From positions 1 through 33,467 of the forward strand of contig JAFQMC010000027.1 in assembly GCA_017421045.1 (NCBI GenBank): a DNA stretch of 33,467 nt, given 5' to 3'. The stretch is from Clostridia bacterium (GTDB taxonomy: Bacteria; Bacillota; Clostridia; Oscillospirales; Acutalibacteraceae). The notes beneath the pieces were generated by a model, which did not search any database, was not told the origin of the DNA, and worked only from the letters and a program-made list of their open reading frames with translations. Below, piece after piece: positions 30,206 to 33,467 of this stretch. The translations under genes were made by a program, and so were the position numbers. Position 1 is the stretch's first letter, and every line of letters starts with the position of its first letter.

Positions 30206-31723
30206 TCACAGGATAATCGACTTGCCTGTCATTTCCTCGGGCTGAGGAAGTCCCAGAATCTTCAGCATTGTGGGAGCAATGTCAGCAAGCACGCCACCCT
30301 CGCGAAGTGTGCAGTCATAGCCTGCAACGCAGAACTTAACGGGGTTTGTGGTGTGAGCTGTGAAGGGAGAGCCGTCAACGTCTACCATTCTGTCAGCGTT
30401 GCCGTGGTCTGCAGTGATAAGTGTTACACCACCCATTTTATCAATGGAAGCAGCAACCTTGCCTACGCAGGTGTCAACCGCCTCAACAGCGCTTACTGCT
30501 GCATCGAACACACCTGTGTGGCCGACCATATCGCAGTTTGCAAAGTTCAGGATGATAACATCGTACTTACCGCTCTCGATAGCCTCACAGCACTTGTCGC
30601 ATACCTCGTATGCGCTCATCTCAGGCTGAAGGTCATAGGTTGCAACCTTGGGAGAAGCCACAAGGATTCTGTCCTCGCCCTCGTACTGCTTCTCAACACC
30701 GCCGTTGAAGAAGAAGGTTACATGAGCGTACTTCTCGGTCTCTGCAATACGAAGCTGTGTCAGACCCTTGTCTGAGAGATACTCGCCCAGAGTGTTCTTA
30801 AGAGACTGAGGCTTGAAAGCAACCTGAACGTTCGGCATCGTTGCGTCGTACTGAGTCATACATACATAGTAAAGGGGGAAGAAACCGTTCTTTCTCTCAA
30901 ATCCCTCGAATGCCTCGTCTACCAGTGTACGTGTAATCTCACGTGCTCTGTCGGGACGGAAGTTGAAAAATACAACGGAGTCGTTGGCGCCGATTGCCTC
31001 ACCGCCTGCAATGACTGCAGGCAGAACGAACTCGTCGGTGACGCCCTCTGCGTAGGAATCAGCCACAGCCTTCACCGCATCGTCGCACTGAACACCCTCG
31101 CGGAGAACCATTGCATCGTAAGCCTTGCCTACTCTCTCCCAGCGGTTGTCTCTGTCCATGGCATAGTATCTGCCCATAACGGTGGCAATTTTGCCTACGC
31201 CGATTTTCTTAATCTCTTCCTCACAAGCTGCAACAAAATCCTTACCGCTTGAAGGAGGAACATCTCTGCCGTCGAGGAAAGCATGGATGCAGACTCTCTG
31301 AAGTCCCTTGCGCTTTGCAAGCTCCAGAATTCCGTACAGATGTGTGTTGTGGCTGTGAACACCGCCGTCAGAGAGAAGTCCCATCAGGTGAAGCGTGGTG
31401 TTGTTCTTAATTGCGTTGTCGATAGCACCGCACAGAGCCTCGTTCTCAAAGAAGTCGCCGTCAGCAATAGACTTGGTGATTCTTGTCAGCTCCTGATATA
31501 CGATGCGACCCGCGCCGATGTTGGTGTGGCCTACCTCGCTGTTACCCATCTGACCATCGGGCAGACCAACGTCCATACCCGATGCACCGATAGCGGTGGT
31601 GGGATTCTCAGCAAAGATTCTGTCAAGGTTAGGGGTCTTGGCGGCAGCGATGGCGTTGCCCTTTTCGGGAGCAATACCGAAGCCGTCAAGGATACATAAA
31701 ATCAGAGGTTTTTTCATTTTCAT
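30206..31723 (-). CDS. gpmI: 2,3-bisphosphoglycerate-independent phosphoglycerate mutase
   Basis: This 505-residue cytoplasmic Mn2+-dependent enzyme interconverts 3- and 2-phosphoglycerate in glycolysis. The alkaline-phosphatase-like phosphatase domain is split around the transferase domain as usual. ILCILDGFG holds the first metal Asp. [14 protein letters not shown] contains the catalytic Ser. '[14 protein letters not shown]' and '[16 protein letters not shown]' belong to the transferase domain. The C-terminal '[12 protein letters not shown]' and '[10 protein letters not shown]' supply the remaining metal ligands. The length is normal. Two in-frame ATGs compete (31723 and 31717); GGAG is 4 and 10 bases upstream respectively. 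It follows tpiA by 89 bp with a hairpin in between. Confidence 0.96.
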   Translation of the reverse strand: MKMKKPLILCILDGFGIAPEKGNAIAAAKTPNLDRIFAENPTTAIGASGMDVGLPDGQMGNSEVGHTNIGAGRIVYQELTRITKSIADGDFFENEALCGAIDNAIKNNTTLHLMGLLSDGGVHSHNTHLYGILELAKRKGLQRVCIHAFLDGRDVPPSSGKDFVAACEEEIKKIGVGKIATVMGRYYAMDRDNRWERVGKAYDAMVLREGVQCDDAVKAVADSYAEGVTDEFVLPAVIAGGEAIGANDSVVFFNFRPDRAREITRTLVDEAFEGFERKNGFFPLYYVCMTQYDATMPNVQVAFKPQSLKNTLGEYLSDKGLTQLRIAETEKYAHVTFFFNGGVEKQYEGEDRILVASPKVATYDLQPEMSAYEVCDKCCEAIESGKYDVIILNFANCDMVGHTGVFDAAVSAVEAVDTCVGKVAASIDKMGGVTLITADHGNADRMVDVDGSPFTAHTTNPVKFCVAGYDCTLREGGVLADIAPTMLKILGLPQPEEMTGKSIIL

Positions 31724-31748
31724 ACATCTCCAATTACTTTAGAATAAA

Positions 31749-31786
31749 CCAAAAATCCGTACTCCTTTTCAGTGTGCGGATTTTGG
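31749..31786 (-). terminator. Hairpin between tpiA and gpmI (terminator or attenuator)
   Basis: CCAAAATCCG (minus strand, complement of 31777-31786) pairs with CGGATTTTTGG (complement of 31749-31759), allowing one bulged base. The tail TTTATTC follows. It ends just 18 bp before the gpmI ribosome binding site, so it either separates the two genes or lowers gpmI expression. Confidence 0.6.
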
Positions 31787-31812
31787 CATTTATTATTTAT
31801 TTCAGAAAAAAA

Positions 31813-32580
31813 TTACTTGGAAGCAAACTCAACAATCTTTGCGAACTTCTCAGCAACCAGAGAAGCACCGCCGATGAGACCGCCGTCAACGTTAACCTTG
31901 GAGAGAAGCTCCTCAGCATTTGCGTCGTTCATGGAACCGCCGTACTGGATTGTGGTAGCCTCTGCAACCTCAGTGCTGTAAAGCTCAGCGATAACGTCTC
32001 TGATGATACCGCAAACCTCGTCAGCCTGGTCAGCAGTTGCTGTGAGACCTGTGCCGATAGCCCATACAGGCTCGTAAGCGATGACGATTCTGCTCATCTC
32101 CTCAGCAGTTACGCCCTGAAGTGCAACCTTTGTCTGCATTCTGCAAAGCTCTGCTGTGATGCCCTGCTCGCGCTCTTCCTTAAGCTCGCCGACACAGAGG
32201 ATAACTGTGAGGCCTGCATCCAGAGCAGCACGGACTCTCTTGTTAACTGTTACGTCAGTCTCGCCGAAATACTGACGGCGCTCGCTGTGGCCGATGATAA
32301 CATACTCGATGCCCATAGCCTTCAGCATAGTTGCAGAAATCTCGCCTGTGTAAGCACCGCTTACCTCCCAGTGGCAGTTCTCTGCACCGATTTTGATATT
32401 TGAACCCTCAGCAGCCTGCTGTGCAACAGCAAGGTCAACAAAGGGAACGCAAGCGATAACGTCGCAGTCTGCATCCTTTACGAGAGGAGCCATCTCGCTG
32501 ATGAGAGCCTTTGCCTCATCGGGAGTCTTGTTCATTTTCCAGTTACCTGCGATAATAGTCTTTCTTGTAGCCTTGTTCAT
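31813..32580 (-). CDS. tpiA: Triose-phosphate isomerase
   Basis: This 255-residue TIM-barrel enzyme interconverts dihydroxyacetone phosphate and glyceraldehyde-3-phosphate. The catalytic Lys is in 'IIAGNWKMNKT', the catalytic His in 'VIIGHSERRQYFGE', and the Glu plus flexible loop 6 in AYEPVWAIGTGLTAT. The C-terminal phosphate-binding 'IQYGGSMN' and 'DGGLIGGASL' are present. The length is standard. AAAGGAAG lies 7 bases before the ATG. It lies between pgk and gpmI in the common Clostridial glycolytic order; a stable hairpin sits in the 91-bp gap after pgk. Confidence 0.97.
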   Translation of the reverse strand: MNKATRKTIIAGNWKMNKTPDEAKALISEMAPLVKDADCDVIACVPFVDLAVAQQAAEGSNIKIGAENCHWEVSGAYTGEISATMLKAMGIEYVIIGHSERRQYFGETDVTVNKRVRAALDAGLTVILCVGELKEEREQGITAELCRMQTKVALQGVTAEEMSRIVIAYEPVWAIGTGLTATADQADEVCGIIRDVIAELYSTEVAEATTIQYGGSMNDANAEELLSKVNVDGGLIGGASLVAEKFAKIVEFASK

Positions 32581-32630
32581 GATTTTACTTCCTTTCGAGA
32601 AATATAATGATTCTAATATGTTACATAGCT

Positions 32631-32653
32631 AAGGGCGGATACACTCCGCCCTT
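32631..32653. terminator. Hairpin between pgk and tpiA
   Basis: A perfect 9-bp GC-rich stem AAGGGCGGA/TCCGCCCTT (32631-32639 with 32645-32653) has a 5-base loop. On the minus (coding) strand the stem is followed by AGCTATG, not a T run, so it is more likely a processing or mRNA-stability hairpin than a terminator in that direction. On plus it is followed by TTGCATT. Confidence 0.5.
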
Positions 32654-32671
32654 TTGCATTATATTGTCTGA

Positions 32672-33467
32672 TTATTTGTCAGCGATAACAGCTACGCCGG
32701 GGAGAACCTTGCCCTCGAGATACTCAAGAGAAGCACCGCCGCCGGTGGAGATGTGAGACATTGCATCAGCAAAGCCAAGGTTGATAACTGCTGCTGCAGA
32801 GTCGCCGCCGCCGATGATGGTTGTAGCATCTGTCTCAGCAAGAGCCTTGGCAACAGCGATAGTACCGCCTGCGAAAGAGGGGTTCTCGGAAACGCCCATG
32901 GGACCGTTCCATACAACTGTCTTAGCGCTCTTCACTGCATCTGCAAACATCTCTGCAGTCTTGGGACCGATGTCAAGACCCATCAGGTCGTCGGGAATCT
33001 CGTTTGTGGGAGCAACGCTTGTCTCAACAGGCTGGTCGATGGGATCGGGGAACTCCTTGGCAACGGTTGTGTCCATGGGGAGAACCAGCTTCTTGCCCAG
33101 CTTCTCAGCCTTCTCGATCATTTCCTTGCAGTAGTCAAGCTTGGTGTCGTCAACCAGAGATGTGCCTACCTTGCCGCCCTGAGCCTTGATGAAGGTGTAA
33201 GCCATACCGCCGCCGATAATGAGGGTATCGCACTTCTCAAGGAGGTTGGAGATAACGTTGAGTTTGTCTGCAACCTTAGCACCGCCGAGGATTGCAACGA
33301 AGGGTCTTACGGGATTCTCAACAGCGTTGCCGAGGAATGCGATTTCCTTCTGCATCAGGTAGCCGACTGCTGTGTCCTTGATGTGCTCGGTAACACCTGC
33401 TGTGGAGCAGTGTGCACGGTGTGCGCTGCCGAATGCATCCATAACGAAAACTTCTGCCAGAGATGCA
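32672..33467 (-). CDS. pgk: Phosphoglycerate kinase, C-terminal part (cut by window end)
   Basis: The last 264 residues of Pgk are present; the N-terminal third lies beyond the window. The frame is open to the last base and begins [19 protein letters not shown], the well-conserved end of the N-terminal domain. The C-terminal nucleotide-binding domain follows: '[15 protein letters not shown]', '[11 protein letters not shown]', [13 protein letters not shown] (hinge), GGGDSAAA and '[14 protein letters not shown]'. Pgk makes ATP and 3-phosphoglycerate from 1,3-bisphosphoglycerate. It is the upstream member of a pgk-tpiA-gpmI cluster, with each gene separated by about 90 bp containing a hairpin. 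Confidence 0.97.
   Translation of the reverse strand, partial: ASLAEVFVMDAFGSAHRAHCSTAGVTEHIKDTAVGYLMQKEIAFLGNAVENPVRPFVAILGGAKVADKLNVISNLLEKCDTLIIGGGMAYTFIKAQGGKVGTSLVDDTKLDYCKEMIEKAEKLGKKLVLPMDTTVAKEFPDPIDQPVETSVAPTNEIPDDLMGLDIGPKTAEMFADAVKSAKTVVWNGPMGVSENPSFAGGTIAVAKALAETDATTIIGGGDSAAAVINLGFADAMSHISTGGGASLEYLEGKVLPGVAVIADK

Noticed and set aside
1-33467. Mobile elements, tRNA genes or phage modules
   Set aside because: No transposase, integrase, terminal inverted repeats or tRNA cloverleaf were seen on either strand.

Overview
The window looks like chromosomal DNA from a low-GC Gram-positive Clostridia bacterium, most likely of the Ruminococcus / Oscillospiraceae group. The evidence is: two secreted proteins with type I dockerins of the 'VNVKDAT-IQK' type, a starch-binding CBM26 on a very large secreted glycosidase, a class B sortase, CarD, OmpR-type PhoP/PhoR, strong GGAGG ribosome binding sites and sigma-A promoters. 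This assignment is inference from gene content; no species-level marker is complete here.

Layout. (1) Positions 1-275, minus strand: promoter and leader of a ribosomal RNA operon. The first bases are the complement of the extreme 5' edge of 16S rRNA, so the rRNA operon runs leftward out of the window. (2) 548-1171: cytidylate-kinase-like NMP kinase. (3) 1322-11245: a cell-envelope glycopolymer region with a GT2 glycosyltransferase, an unrecognised probable glycosyltransferase, a GNAT acetyltransferase, an M23 peptidase, an integral membrane acyltransferase, a 916-residue protein joining a decayed GT-A domain to a TagF-like glycerophosphotransferase, a LicD phosphotransferase and an SDR sugar-nucleotide epimerase/dehydratase. 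Together these suggest a teichoic-acid-like or phospho-decorated surface polymer. (4) 11405-16575: secreted CotH-kinase protein with a C-terminal dockerin, a PF14907-type nucleotidyltransferase and an AMP-forming acyl ligase. (5) 16685-17924: a His-rich 82-residue protein and a zinc/manganese-type solute-binding lipoprotein without its transporter partners. (6) 18045-22625: a 1526-residue secreted alpha-glucan-type glycosidase with an internal dockerin and CBM26, under a promoter carrying a palindromic operator candidate. (7) 22882-27667: CarD, then PhoP-PhoR and a Na+/phosphate cotransporter whose promoter carries an 11-bp-phased array of PHO-box hexamers. (8) 27730-30110: sortase B-shikimate kinase operon and an unknown membrane protein. 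(9) 30206-33467: glycolytic cluster pgk-tpiA-gpmI on the minus strand, with pgk cut by the window end.

How the parts work together. The two dockerins in one neighbourhood share nearly the same recognition segment and imply a cohesin scaffold elsewhere in the genome (an amylosome/cellulosome-like assembly). The PhoPR-NptA block reads as a self-contained phosphate-starvation module. No phage, transposase, tRNA gene or CRISPR array was seen. The best candidates for unusual biology are the internally placed dockerin in the giant glycosidase, the dockerin-bearing CotH kinase, the decayed GT-A/TagF fusion, the PHO-box array, and the His-rich small protein beside the orphan metal-binding lipoprotein.
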